Of a stretch of DNA of 64,000 nucleotides, positions 43,165-52,077 are shown in pieces. This stretch comes from Prolixibacteraceae bacterium JC049 (lineage in GTDB: Bacteria > Bacteroidota > Bacteroidia > Bacteroidales > Prolixibacteraceae), in NCBI GenBank assembly GCA_023369685.1, contig SACZ01000005.1, positions 124,001 to 188,000 on the forward strand, in the 5' to 3' direction. Positions within the stretch are counted from its first letter, which is position 1, and every line of letters starts with the position of its first letter. The notes under the pieces are model-generated. The model was not told the DNA's origin. It made no database searches and worked only from the letters and a program-made list of their open reading frames with translations. The translations under genes were made by a program, and so were the position numbers.

Positions 43165-46100
43165 ATGTATCGGAAAAATCCTCTTCTTACACTTGCACTA
43201 ATATCAATATGCTTATTGGGCACATTGGCAAGCTGCAAGAGCAAGACGGAAAAAGTAAAACATTCTGTCGTATCTGTTACTCAAATAGAGCAAACATTTA
43301 AGCGAAATGCTGAGCGTGGTATTCCTACTTACTTTAGTAGCCAGTTTACCCGATCAACTTCTCCAGAACAAATTAAAATCGATGTTTCGAAGGTTGATAC
43401 TTTGTGGCTGGAAACCTGGGGAGGAAAAAACGGAATTCACTATGCTCACTCGGTGTGGGGTAATCCTCAACTGGTAGGTTTTGATGGCTCAATCCAACTT
43501 CTTAAAGACTTATCTTATATCGATGTAAAAACAGGTTGGGGAGATGTATTAAAAGGCAAAAACTTTGCTGGGAAACCCATTACTGTTGGTTCTGCTAAAT
43601 ATAAAAACGGACTTTTAATCCATGCTAATGGAAGAATAGGAATTGTCTTGAATAAGAAATATAAGACATTCGAATCATACATTGGAGTTGAAAAAAACGC
43701 GGGCAAAGTGGGTACTGTTCATTTCTCTGTTGGCAGTCAATCAATTTTTCAACTATACGATTCTTTTACCAAAACAATGCAGGAAGCAAAGATGCTTCCT
43801 CCTTCTTTATTTGCTCAAATCTTAACAGAGGCACCAAGAAGCGATCGACTAAAGCAAGTCACGAAGCAATTAACAAAGCAGAATCCTCTTTTGGAAAAAT
43901 TAGTTTTGAAACCACAAGAAGATACTAGCTCTGCTTACTGGCAATATTTTTCTGACCTAATTAATGCACAGGAAGCAGTTAAAGAATTTGCCAAACTGGA
44001 TTACACTTCATTGGAAAAAGCCATCAACGATCTCTCGAGTGATTTTGATAATTATCAAGGTGCCAATTTCAAGCAAGAGCTAAACCAACTAATTAGTGAT
44101 AGAAAAGCATTGGAAGATGCAATGTCGCCATCCGACATTAAGAATATTTCAATATGGGTTAGTCGTTTCAAGCAACTCCAAAAAGAAGCATTACTTGCCA
44201 ACCCATTACTGAAAGCTTATCCTATTTTATTCGTCACACACGATCAGTATGCTAAGGATCACCACAACACAGCTACTCTTTTCCAAAACGACGAAGTGAA
44301 TACTGCTAGTTTTAGCCCCGGTAGCTCCATGAAGATTATCGACTTCAACAAAGGAGGAAAAGTAACTACTTATATGGAAAGCTCAGAAGGAGTAATTCGC
44401 GATCCAGAACTTAACTTTTCAGGAGACCAGATTGTATTCTCGATGCGTAAAAACATCGAAGACAACTATCACATCTATCAAGTTGATAAAAATGGAAAGA
44501 GATTAAAGCAGTTAACCTTTGAAAAAGAGGTTTCAGATATCGACCCACTTTACCTTCCAGACAATCAAATTGTATTTACATCTACTCGTGAACCTAAATA
44601 TTGCATGTGTAATATTCATATCATGGGTAATTTATACCGAATGGACAACGATGGAGCTAACATCACTCAATTAGGGAAAAGCTCATTGTTTGAAGGTCAC
44701 AGTACCCTTCTTCCTGATGGGCGTATTTTGTACGACCGATGGGAATATGTAGATCGTAACTTTGGAGATGCACAGGGGCTATGGACAGTTAATCCAGACG
44801 GAACAAACCATGCTGTCTATTTCGGAAACAATACTAAATCGCCGGGAGGAGTTATCGATGCCCGACACATTCCAGGCACAAACAAGGTAATGGCTATTCT
44901 GGGATCTTGCCACGACCGTGCATGGGGAGCTTTGGCTATCATCGACCGAGAAAAAGGTATTGATGGCAAACAAGCAGTAGAACGTACATGGCCTGCATCT
45001 GCCCGCGACCTGATTGGCGTAGGAAACTGGGATACATTTATGAGAGTTCCTATCTTATATGAAGATCCATACCCTTTAAGCGATAAATACTTCCTATGCA
45101 GTCGCACAATTGACAACAACAAAAAGCAAGGGCTTTACCTTGTCGACATCTTTGGCAACGAAACACTTCTTCATTCAGAAGAAAAAAACTGCTACGATCC
45201 AATGCCCCTTAGTCCACGATCAATGCCACATACTCTTTCTACCAAAAGAAATTACAAAACTGAAACTGGTAGATTCTATGTACAAAACGTGTATGAAGGC
45301 ACACACATGAAAGGGGTAAAGCCGGGATCGGTAAAATACCTGCGTATTGTTGAGTCGATTGAGAAAAAAAGTTGGACTACACCTGCATGGAATGGCCAGG
45401 GAGTACACCGACCAGCTATGAACTGGCACAGTTTTGAGTGCAAGAAAATATGGGGAACTGTTCCTGTAGAAGAAGATGGTTCTGCTTATTTTGAAGTTCC
45501 TGCCGATCGCTTTGTTTATTTCCAGCTATTGGACAAAGACAAAATGATGATTCAATCGATGCGAAGTGGAACAATGGTTCAATCTGGCGAAACTTTGGGT
45601 TGTATCGGATGCCACGAAGATCGAAGAATGGCTCCTCCATCCACTCACGGTTACACCCCTTTGGCTTTAGCTAAAAAACCTCACACAATGAACGGATGGT
45701 ACGGAAAGCCACGCAACTTTGGATTCACCAATGAGGTACAACCTGTATTGGATAAGAAATGTGTGAGTTGTCACGACTTTGGGAAAAAAGCAGGGAAACA
45801 GTTGGTTCTTGCAGGCGATAGAAACCCGTTCTTCAACGCTGCCTACATGGAGCTTTGGATGAAGAAGAAGATCAAAGCAATTGGAGCTGGTCCTGCCGAG
45901 GTACAGCCTGCTTATTCTTGGGGAGCTAAGCAAAGTAAAATGATTCAAGCACTTGAGAAAGGACACCATGGTGTTAAATTAACTAAAGAAGAGTTAGAAC
46001 GCATTGCAACATGGATCGACTTAAATGCTGTTTACTATCCTGATTTCATCAGTACTTATCCTAACAACATGGTAGGTAGATCGCCATTGAACAACAAGCA

Positions 46101-46440
46101 AACTAAACGTTTAATTGAATTAACGAAAGTTGATTTAAACAGATTAGCTGGTCACAACAGAAACAAAGGACCACAAATTTGCTTCGAGCGTCCACACCTT
46201 AGTCCTTGCTTAAAAAACCTGAAGAAAGGGTCAAAAGAGTACAATGAAGCTGTAGCAATTATCAAAGCCGGACACGAGCAACTACTCAAACAACCACGCC
46301 AGGATATGAAAGGCTTTAAACCAAGTAAGAAAGATCAGTGGCGATTAGATAAGTACAATCGTCTACGCCAACAAGAGCTTGACAACCGTGCAGCAATTAT
46401 GGCTGGTAAAAAAAGATATGAACACCCAACCAATGAATAA
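43165..46440 (+). CDS. HzsA-related dihaem lipoprotein with NPCBM-like domain
   Basis: A 1091-residue exported lipoprotein (lipobox LASC, Cys at about 24). N-terminal region (about 70-195) looks like an NPCBM carbohydrate-binding module (ITVGSAKYKNGLLIHANGRI, KVGTVHFSVGSQ). A helical linker follows. From about 345 a PD40/TolB-like propeller (DPELNFSGDQIVFSMRK, DPLYLPDNQIVFTSTREP, GHSTLLPDGRILYDRWEY). The C-terminal part has two c-type haem motifs, CIGCH (813) and CVSCH (866), in the layout of the hydrazine-synthase alpha subunit family. No beta or gamma partner is present, so hydrazine synthesis is unlikely. It is cotranscribed with the next haem protein (16-bp gap). Confidence 0.85.
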   Translation: MYRKNPLLTLALISICLLGTLASCKSKTEKVKHSVVSVTQIEQTFKRNAERGIPTYFSSQFTRSTSPEQIKIDVSKVDTLWLETWGGKNGIHYAHSVWGNPQLVGFDGSIQLLKDLSYIDVKTGWGDVLKGKNFAGKPITVGSAKYKNGLLIHANGRIGIVLNKKYKTFESYIGVEKNAGKVGTVHFSVGSQSIFQLYDSFTKTMQEAKMLPPSLFAQILTEAPRSDRLKQVTKQLTKQNPLLEKLVLKPQEDTSSAYWQYFSDLINAQEAVKEFAKLDYTSLEKAINDLSSDFDNYQGANFKQELNQLISDRKALEDAMSPSDIKNISIWVSRFKQLQKEALLANPLLKAYPILFVTHDQYAKDHHNTATLFQNDEVNTASFSPGSSMKIIDFNKGGKVTTYMESSEGVIRDPELNFSGDQIVFSMRKNIEDNYHIYQVDKNGKRLKQLTFEKEVSDIDPLYLPDNQIVFTSTREPKYCMCNIHIMGNLYRMDNDGANITQLGKSSLFEGHSTLLPDGRILYDRWEYVDRNFGDAQGLWTVNPDGTNHAVYFGNNTKSPGGVIDARHIPGTNKVMAILGSCHDRAWGALAIIDREKGIDGKQAVERTWPASARDLIGVGNWDTFMRVPILYEDPYPLSDKYFLCSRTIDNNKKQGLYLVDIFGNETLLHSEEKNCYDPMPLSPRSMPHTLSTKRNYKTETGRFYVQNVYEGTHMKGVKPGSVKYLRIVESIEKKSWTTPAWNGQGVHRPAMNWHSFECKKIWGTVPVEEDGSAYFEVPADRFVYFQLLDKDKMMIQSMRSGTMVQSGETLGCIGCHEDRRMAPPSTHGYTPLALAKKPHTMNGWYGKPRNFGFTNEVQPVLDKKCVSCHDFGKKAGKQLVLAGDRNPFFNAAYMELWMKKKIKAIGAGPAEVQPAYSWGAKQSKMIQALEKGHHGVKLTKEELERIATWIDLNAVYYPDFISTYPNNMVGRSPLNNKQTKRLIELTKVDLNRLAGHNRNKGPQICFERPHLSPCLKNLKKGSKEYNEAVAIIKAGHEQLLKQPRQDMKGFKPSKKDQWRLDKYNRLRQQELDNRAAIMAGKKRYEHPTNE

Positions 46441-46456
46441 TTCAAACGAAAGAAAA

Positions 46457-48292
46457 ATGCAAAATATATTACAGAGGGGACTTATTCTTGTTTTTTGTGC
46501 AATTGCTTTCTCTTGCACATCGAAAAAGCCCCAGCTCGAAAAAATATTGGTAAAACCCAACCAAGTTGTTTCTACCCAGCAACTATCATTTTTATTGACT
46601 ACCGATCAGGCAGGCAACTGCATCTGGGGTATCGATAAAAACAGTGGCAAATCGACTTTTAAGATCGATTTGCCAGCAATTCCACAAGGGCTTGTTATTG
46701 ACCAAACAGGAACCAAAGCCTATGTTACTACAGGAGACTACAATGGAAAATTACTTGAGATTGATGTTCCAAATCGAAAGATTACAAGAGAAATAAAACT
46801 GGGGCACACTCCTGTTTCTCCTTGTTTAGATGGAAAAGGAAATCTTTATTTAGCCAATCGATTCAACAATGAATTGGTGAAAATTAATCTTAGCAACTGG
46901 AATATTGTAGCAAGTACATCAACAGGCAGAGAGCCAATTGCAGTTGAGTTCGATACTAAAAATCAGCAGATAATTGTAGGACAACTACTTCCTGATGGAG
47001 CATTAAATCAAAAGCACTATGCTTCTTCGGTTTCTATATTCGACAACGAATTAAAACTTAAAACAGATTTACTACTTCCTGATGGATCGAATGCCGTTAA
47101 AGACATCTGTACTTCTCCTGATGGAAAATACGCATATGCAACACATGTTTTAGCACGTTATTGGCTACCAACTAACCAAATCGATCGCGGATGGATCAAT
47201 ACCAATGCCATTTCTATTATTGATTTAAAAAAGCAAACGCTATTAAATACTGTGTTGCTTGACGAACTAGATAAAGGAACTGCTTTACCATGGGGAATTA
47301 ATTGTACTCCCGATGGAAAACACCTTACAATTACAGCAAATGGAACACATGAGTTGATTCTAATCGATCGCACTCAGTTACACCAACGATTAACAGATGT
47401 TAGTAATGGTAAAGCAGGAACATACTATGCCAAGTCATCTAAAGAGGTTCCCAACGACTTATCTTTCCTTCAAGGTATTCGCAAACGTATTGCGCTTAAT
47501 GGACTAAGTCCGAAAAGCTGCTGGACCGATGCCACTCATAGTTACACTGCGATGTACTTTTCGGGAAATATAATCAAAACATCAATCGACCAAGCGAAAC
47601 AAACAAGGCTTAACTGGCATCAACAACCTGTATTGTCTGAAATAGACAAAGGGGAACTTTACTTTAGCGATGCAAGTATTTGTAAACAAAACTGGCAGGC
47701 ATGTGCGAGCTGTCATCCAGGAGAAGCACGTGTTGATGGATTGAACTGGGACAACCTAAACGATGGAATTGGTAATCCGAAAAATACTAAAAGTTTACTT
47801 TTAGCTCACCAAACACCTCCATCAATGGCAACAGGGATTAGAGCCAATGCAGAAGCTGGAGTTAGAGCAGGAATCGACCACATTCTTTTCACTCAACTTC
47901 CCGATTCAATAGCCAATGCACTTGACAGCTACCTTATTTCTCTAAAACCAGCAAAGAGTCCATACTTAGAAAATGGAAAACTTTCGGCTAAGGCGCAAAA
48001 AGGGAAAGTTATTTTCGAGCAATTAAGATGTGCACACTGCCACTCTTCCGATTTATATACCGATTTAAAGCAACACAACATTGGCACAGGAGAAGGCAGA
48101 GAAAAGAATACAAAGTTTGATACACCAACATTAATTGAAACATGGCGAACTGCACCATATTTACATCATGGAAAAGCAGCCACAATTAAAGAGGTATTCA
48201 CTAAATTCAACACCAAAGACCTGCACGGTAAAACCAAATCATTATCTGCTCAGCAGATCGACCAATTAACAGAATACATCTTATCTCTCTAG
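46457..48292 (+). CDS. Propeller-dihaem lipoprotein (YncE plus MauG/CcpA-like)
   Basis: A 611-residue lipoprotein; the ATG at 46457 gives a clean signal with lipobox AFSC (Cys near 20). A seven-bladed YncE-like beta-propeller (about 40-320; TDQAGNCIWGIDKNSGKST, TKAYVTTGDYNGKLLEIDV, TPDGKHLTITANGTHELILI) is followed by a dihaem cytochrome c peroxidase/MauG-like domain with CASCH (416) in CASCHPGEARVDGLNWD and CAHCH (525). The end, TPTLIETWRTAPYLHHGKAATIKEVF, is typical of that family. It probably passes electrons to or from the HzsA-related partner in the periplasm; substrate unknown. Confidence 0.88.
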   Translation: MQNILQRGLILVFCAIAFSCTSKKPQLEKILVKPNQVVSTQQLSFLLTTDQAGNCIWGIDKNSGKSTFKIDLPAIPQGLVIDQTGTKAYVTTGDYNGKLLEIDVPNRKITREIKLGHTPVSPCLDGKGNLYLANRFNNELVKINLSNWNIVASTSTGREPIAVEFDTKNQQIIVGQLLPDGALNQKHYASSVSIFDNELKLKTDLLLPDGSNAVKDICTSPDGKYAYATHVLARYWLPTNQIDRGWINTNAISIIDLKKQTLLNTVLLDELDKGTALPWGINCTPDGKHLTITANGTHELILIDRTQLHQRLTDVSNGKAGTYYAKSSKEVPNDLSFLQGIRKRIALNGLSPKSCWTDATHSYTAMYFSGNIIKTSIDQAKQTRLNWHQQPVLSEIDKGELYFSDASICKQNWQACASCHPGEARVDGLNWDNLNDGIGNPKNTKSLLLAHQTPPSMATGIRANAEAGVRAGIDHILFTQLPDSIANALDSYLISLKPAKSPYLENGKLSAKAQKGKVIFEQLRCAHCHSSDLYTDLKQHNIGTGEGREKNTKFDTPTLIETWRTAPYLHHGKAATIKEVFTKFNTKDLHGKTKSLSAQQIDQLTEYILSL

Positions 48293-48302
48293 ATAATAAT
48301 TA

Positions 48303-48347
48303 AAAAAGCATGCAATTGAATTCGTTAATTCATATTGCATGCTTTTT
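48303..48347 (+). terminator. Terminator of the haem lipoprotein unit
   Basis: AAAAAGCATGCAAT ... ATTGCATGCTTTTT, a 14-bp perfect outer stem with imperfect inner pairing, 10 bp after the stop; its symmetry would let it work on both strands. Confidence 0.9.
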
Positions 48348-48971
48348 ACCAAAACTACTCTAGCAACCTTTTGTTCCAACTGATCAAAAGTAAATCATAA
48401 ACTAATGCGAAATAACAATTCTTAAATCAAAAGGGAGGTGCCCCACATTTAAACTCTCGAACACCCCCCTATGAGTTTTAATTCGATCTGAGGCAAACAT
48501 AGGTTCGCAAGACTACTCTACTACTAATTAACCATAAAAAGGAAATCAAACGGATATTAATTAAGCATTAACAAGGCCTCTACCCACCTCTTTTTCAATT
48601 AGAAAACTTTTTTCAATATTTTTTTCAGGTAATATAACTAACTGAAGAAATTAACGCCTTAATTATTTACATAATGTAAAAATGCAGATAAAAAAAGAAC
48701 CGGCCTCCCCAGACCGGTTCACAACTAATAATAAAAACAACCCCAGTGCCTTTAAGGCACACTCAAATATGACACTTTTTTTTATCCTATAAAAATATTT
48801 GCTCTATTTTTTTCATAAAAAAAGGCATTTTAATAATTCATATAATCAATAGCCTATATCCTTTCTTTTAGAATTCAACTCAATTCTACGTTTCCTGATT
48901 ATTATTTTAGCATATCAAAAGCTTCTAACTATACCCAGCTAATTTAATTCTTTACTATTTTCACTGATAAA
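48348..48971. other. 624-bp gene-free region with an orphan hairpin
   Basis: AT-rich and without a supported gene on either strand. The only visible structures are the minus-strand terminator-like hairpin (48690-48720) and the 15-base palindrome GTGCCTTTAAGGCAC (48746-48760). The last part should hold the promoter of the M20 gene. Longest frames are about 30 codons without family resemblance. Confidence 0.6.
48690..48720 (-). terminator. Orphan minus-strand terminator
   Basis: On the minus strand GAACCGG-tctggggagg-CCGGTTC is followed by TTTTTTTAT, a strong intrinsic terminator by eye. No minus-strand gene precedes it within 1.3 kb (the nearest minus-strand gene ends at 50035), so it may end a small RNA starting between about 48750 and 48970. 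Confidence 0.6.
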
Positions 48972-50045
48972 ATGAGTAAAATGGATAATAACCAAACTTT
49001 ACAAGAAGTAACAAAGCTGTTGAAGAAGTTAATTCAAACTCCTTCTTTTAGTCGTGATGAAAAAAATGCGAGCACTGTTATTGAAACATTTCTTAACGAT
49101 CGTTCAATTCCTTTTTCACGCAAGTTCAATAACATCTGGTGTCACAACAAGTTCTTCAACAATGAAAAGCCAACCATTTTACTCAATTCACATATCGATA
49201 CGGTAAGAGCAACTGACAGCTGGACATTCGATCCTTTTGCAGCAAAAGAGGTAGATGAAAAAATCATAGGACTGGGAAGTAATGATGCCGGAGGACCACT
49301 GGTTAGCTTATTGGCTACATTTATCCATTTCTATTCGCAAGAGCATCTTCCCTTCAATCTAATTTTTGCAGCTTCTGCTGAAGAAGAAGTTTCCGGACAA
49401 AATGGTATTGCCAGCATTATCCCTGAATTGGGAGAAATTGACTTGGCAATAGTAGGAGAGCCCACCCAAATGCAAATGGCTATTGCGGAAAAAGGATTAA
49501 TGGTAGTCGATTGTATTGCACATGGAAAGTCGGGGCATGCGGCCAGAAACGAAGGAGTAAACGCCATTTATATTGCAATAAAAGATATCGCACAAATTGA
49601 AAATGGCATTTTTCAAAAGAAGTCAGCTATTTTGGGTGAGGTAAAAACCAGCGTAACAGTAATTGAAGGTGGACACCAACACAATGTGGTTCCCGATCAA
49701 TGTAAATTCACTATTGATGTACGTACTAACGAACATTATTCCAATCAAAAAGCTTTCGATATAATTAATGAAAAGCTGGAGAGTGAATGCAAAGCCCGAT
49801 CATATCGTTTGAATTCATCTTCAATCTCTATGAATCACCCATTGGTAAAAAGAGGAATAGAACTTGGACTTAACCCATTTGGTTCTCCCACGTTATCTGA
49901 TCAGGCATTAATGCCTTTTACTTCAATAAAAATCGGACCAGGTGACTCTGCTCGATCACATACTGCTGATGAATTTATTTATAGAAGCGAAATTAAAGAC
50001 GGAATTGAAACTTATATTAATCTACTAACCAATCTTAAACTTTAA
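48972..50045 (+). CDS. M20 family metallohydrolase (acetylornithine/acetyl-lysine deacetylase-like)
   Basis: A two-zinc amidohydrolase of 357 residues. Metal ligands: His74 in NSHIDTV, Asp105 in GLGSNDAGGP, and the general base/ligand Glu138-Glu139 in ASAEEEVSGQNG; the dimerisation domain has AHGKSGHAARNEG, and the C-terminal ligand is His in ARSHTADEF. It is closest to ArgE/LysK-type deacetylases of amino-acid synthesis, which deacylate an N-protected ornithine or lysine, and argB is present 11 kb away; it could equally be a peptidase. Its last 11 bases overlap the convergent GT2 gene. Confidence 0.85.
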   Translation: MSKMDNNQTLQEVTKLLKKLIQTPSFSRDEKNASTVIETFLNDRSIPFSRKFNNIWCHNKFFNNEKPTILLNSHIDTVRATDSWTFDPFAAKEVDEKIIGLGSNDAGGPLVSLLATFIHFYSQEHLPFNLIFAASAEEEVSGQNGIASIIPELGEIDLAIVGEPTQMQMAIAEKGLMVVDCIAHGKSGHAARNEGVNAIYIAIKDIAQIENGIFQKKSAILGEVKTSVTVIEGGHQHNVVPDQCKFTIDVRTNEHYSNQKAFDIINEKLESECKARSYRLNSSSISMNHPLVKRGIELGLNPFGSPTLSDQALMPFTSIKIGPGDSARSHTADEFIYRSEIKDGIETYINLLTNLKL

Positions 50046-50784
50046 GGTTGAATATTGCAAAACATCCCAATTTCCATTTTTGAAGTCGGTACTGAATAGA
50101 TGTTTTCAGAACACCTAAACCATAGATACTACTGTTCTTAATATTGATAGAAGAAGCTTCTTCGAAATACTTTGTAGGACAGGTAATTTCTGCAATTTCA
50201 AAGCCGGCAAAAAATATCTGACACAACATCTGGTTATCAAAAACGAAATTGTTAGAGTTTGCTTCGAAATCGATTTTTCGCAATACTTCAGCAGAAAAAG
50301 CACGATATCCCGTATGGTATTCTGACAGTTTCTGGTTAATTAAGATATTCTGTGTAAGTGTTAAAATTCGGTTGGCAATGTATTTATAGATAGGCATTCC
50401 CCCTTTCAGTGCCCCTTTACCTAAAATTCGAGAGCCCAGTACAACCGGATAAACCTGATTGGCAATTAAATAAACCATCGACTCGATTAACTTCGGAGTA
50501 TATTGATAGTCGGGATGCAACATTACCACAATGTCAGCCTGAAGTTCCAAGGCTTTTTTGTAACAGCTTTTTTGGTTACCACCATAGCCCAAGTTCACTT
50601 CATGTTTTACAATATGCTTTAAACCTAATTTCTGCGCTGTTTCTAGTGTTTTGTCAGTACTATTGTCATCAACAAGCACCACTTCATCCACTAAATTCAT
50701 TGGCACTTCATTTAATGTTTTCTCTAATGTTTTGGAAGCATTATAGGCAGGTAGAACTACTACTACTTTTTTATTACAGATCAT
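50035..50784 (-). CDS. Family 2 glycosyltransferase (dolichol-phosphate mannosyltransferase-like)
   Basis: A 249-residue GT2: VVVVLPAYNASKTLEKTLNEV, DEVVLVDDNSTDKTLE, VNLGYGGNQKSCYKKALE, DIVVMLHPDYQYTP (metal site) and SEYHTGYRAFSAEVL, as in the DPM1/polyprenyl-phosphate glycosyltransferase branch. No membrane helices are present, so it would be membrane-peripheral. The likely product is a lipid-linked sugar for surface glycans or glycoproteins. It ends inside the convergent M20 gene. Confidence 0.9.
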   Translation of the reverse strand: MICNKKVVVVLPAYNASKTLEKTLNEVPMNLVDEVVLVDDNSTDKTLETAQKLGLKHIVKHEVNLGYGGNQKSCYKKALELQADIVVMLHPDYQYTPKLIESMVYLIANQVYPVVLGSRILGKGALKGGMPIYKYIANRILTLTQNILINQKLSEYHTGYRAFSAEVLRKIDFEANSNNFVFDNQMLCQIFFAGFEIAEITCPTKYFEEASSINIKNSSIYGLGVLKTSIQYRLQKWKLGCFAIFNLKV

Positions 50785-50807
50785 AGGTTTATTCGATGTT
50801 AGCGGCT

Positions 50808-50846
50808 AAAAAGAAGAAAGTGCAATATGGGCTTTTACACTTTCTT
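50808..50846 (-). terminator. Terminator of the response-regulator gene
   Basis: On the minus strand AGAAAGTG ... CACTTTCT stem followed by TCTTTTT, about 40 bp after the stop and before the GT2 start. Confidence 0.75.
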
Positions 50847-50883
50847 CTGGTAAATATCTTCTCAAATTTAAAAATAGGTCGAC

Positions 50884-52047
50884 CTATTTCAAAGGTTTTG
50901 CAAATGTATTTACGTCATCAGCTGTAATTTCTGTGCCACATAAAATGATCAGTCGCTCAATTACATTTCTGAACTCACGAATATTACCTGTCCAGTTGAA
51001 TTGCTTTAGCTGTTCTAGTGCATCATCGCTTATTATTTTCAGTGGCATACCATACTCTTTACAGATCTGACCAATGAAGTGTCGAGCCAGTAGAGGAATA
51101 TCTTCTTTGCGCTCGTTTAGCGAAGGCACATGAATTAAAATAACACTTAAACGATGGTATAAATCTTCTCTGAAATTGTTGTTTTCAATCTCCTTTGCCA
51201 AATCTTTATTGGTTGCTGCAACAACGCGAACATCGACTTTGATTTGTTTATCGCCACCTACCCGGCTAATTACATTCTCTTGCAAAGCTCGTAGTACTTT
51301 AGCTTGTGCCGAAAGGCTCATATCACCTATCTCATCTAGGAAAAGCGTACCACCATTGGCTTGTTCAAACTTTCCTTTTCGTTGCTTATTGGCAGAAGTA
51401 AATGCCCCCTTTTCATGTCCAAACAACTCACTCTCTATCAATTCCGATGGAATTGCAGCACAATTTACCTCTACAAATGGAGCTGAAGAACGATTGCTAT
51501 TATCATGCAAACGACGAGCCACTAACTCCTTACCACTACCGTTACCTCCAGTGATAAGCACACGTGCATCGGTTGGAGCTACACGATCGGCCATCTCTTT
51601 AATGCGAACAACTGCATCCGACTCGCCAATTATCTCATATTTTTTATTGACTTTCTTCTTAAGCACCTTTGTTTCGGTAATCAATGTCGATTTGTCCATC
51701 GCATTACGAATGGTAATTAAGATTCGATTTAAGTCAAGTGGTTTTTCAATGAAATCGTATGCCCCTTTCTTAATGGAATCAACAGCCGTATCGATATTAC
51801 CATGACCAGAGATCATTACCACAGGAAGGTCTGGCTTAAGAATTACGATACGCTCTAATAATTCGATGCCATCCATCTCAGGCATTTTTATATCGCAAAG
51901 AATCATATCGTAATCGTTCTCTTTTATCTGATCAAGTGCCATCAAACCATTTTCGGCTAGATCAACCTGATATTTTTCAAATTCTAGAATATCCTTCAAC
52001 GTATTGCGGATACTTCTTTCGTCATCAACTACTAATATTTTCGACAT
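50884..52047 (-). CDS. Sigma-54-type response regulator without a DNA-binding domain
   Basis: A 387-residue NtrC-like protein. Receiver domain (1-120): DDERSIRNTL, phosphorylated Asp in MILCDIKMPEMDGI, and Lys in FIEKPLD. AAA+ sigma-54 activator domain (about 142-370): Walker A TGGNGSGKELVARRLH, sigma-54 loop GAFTSA (usual form GAFTGA), Walker B GGTLFLDEIGDM, arginine region. The protein ends ITADDVNTFAKPLK with no Fis-type HTH, and no frame continuing into one follows. It may act without sequence-specific DNA binding. No histidine kinase is adjacent. It lies 30 bp downstream of ppx. Confidence 0.93.
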   Translation of the reverse strand: MSKILVVDDERSIRNTLKDILEFEKYQVDLAENGLMALDQIKENDYDMILCDIKMPEMDGIELLERIVILKPDLPVVMISGHGNIDTAVDSIKKGAYDFIEKPLDLNRILITIRNAMDKSTLITETKVLKKKVNKKYEIIGESDAVVRIKEMADRVAPTDARVLITGGNGSGKELVARRLHDNSNRSSAPFVEVNCAAIPSELIESELFGHEKGAFTSANKQRKGKFEQANGGTLFLDEIGDMSLSAQAKVLRALQENVISRVGGDKQIKVDVRVVAATNKDLAKEIENNNFREDLYHRLSVILIHVPSLNERKEDIPLLARHFIGQICKEYGMPLKIISDDALEQLKQFNWTGNIREFRNVIERLIILCGTEITADDVNTFAKPLK

Positions 52048-52077
52048 ACAATTGTTGTTTTTCGGAATAACAAAGGA

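Noticed and set aside
43165-46440. Hydrazine synthase (anammox) gene
   Set aside because: Only the alpha-like architecture is present, with no beta/gamma subunits and an added NPCBM-like domain; relatedness to HzsA does not imply hydrazine synthesis.
48690-48760. Amino-acid attenuator for the M20 gene
   Set aside because: The T-tract lies on the minus strand, so it cannot terminate plus-strand transcription into the M20 gene, and no leader peptide or alternative pairing was found on the plus strand.
51176-51805. 209-codon plus-strand frame
   Set aside because: Shadow of the sigma-54 response regulator on the other strand.
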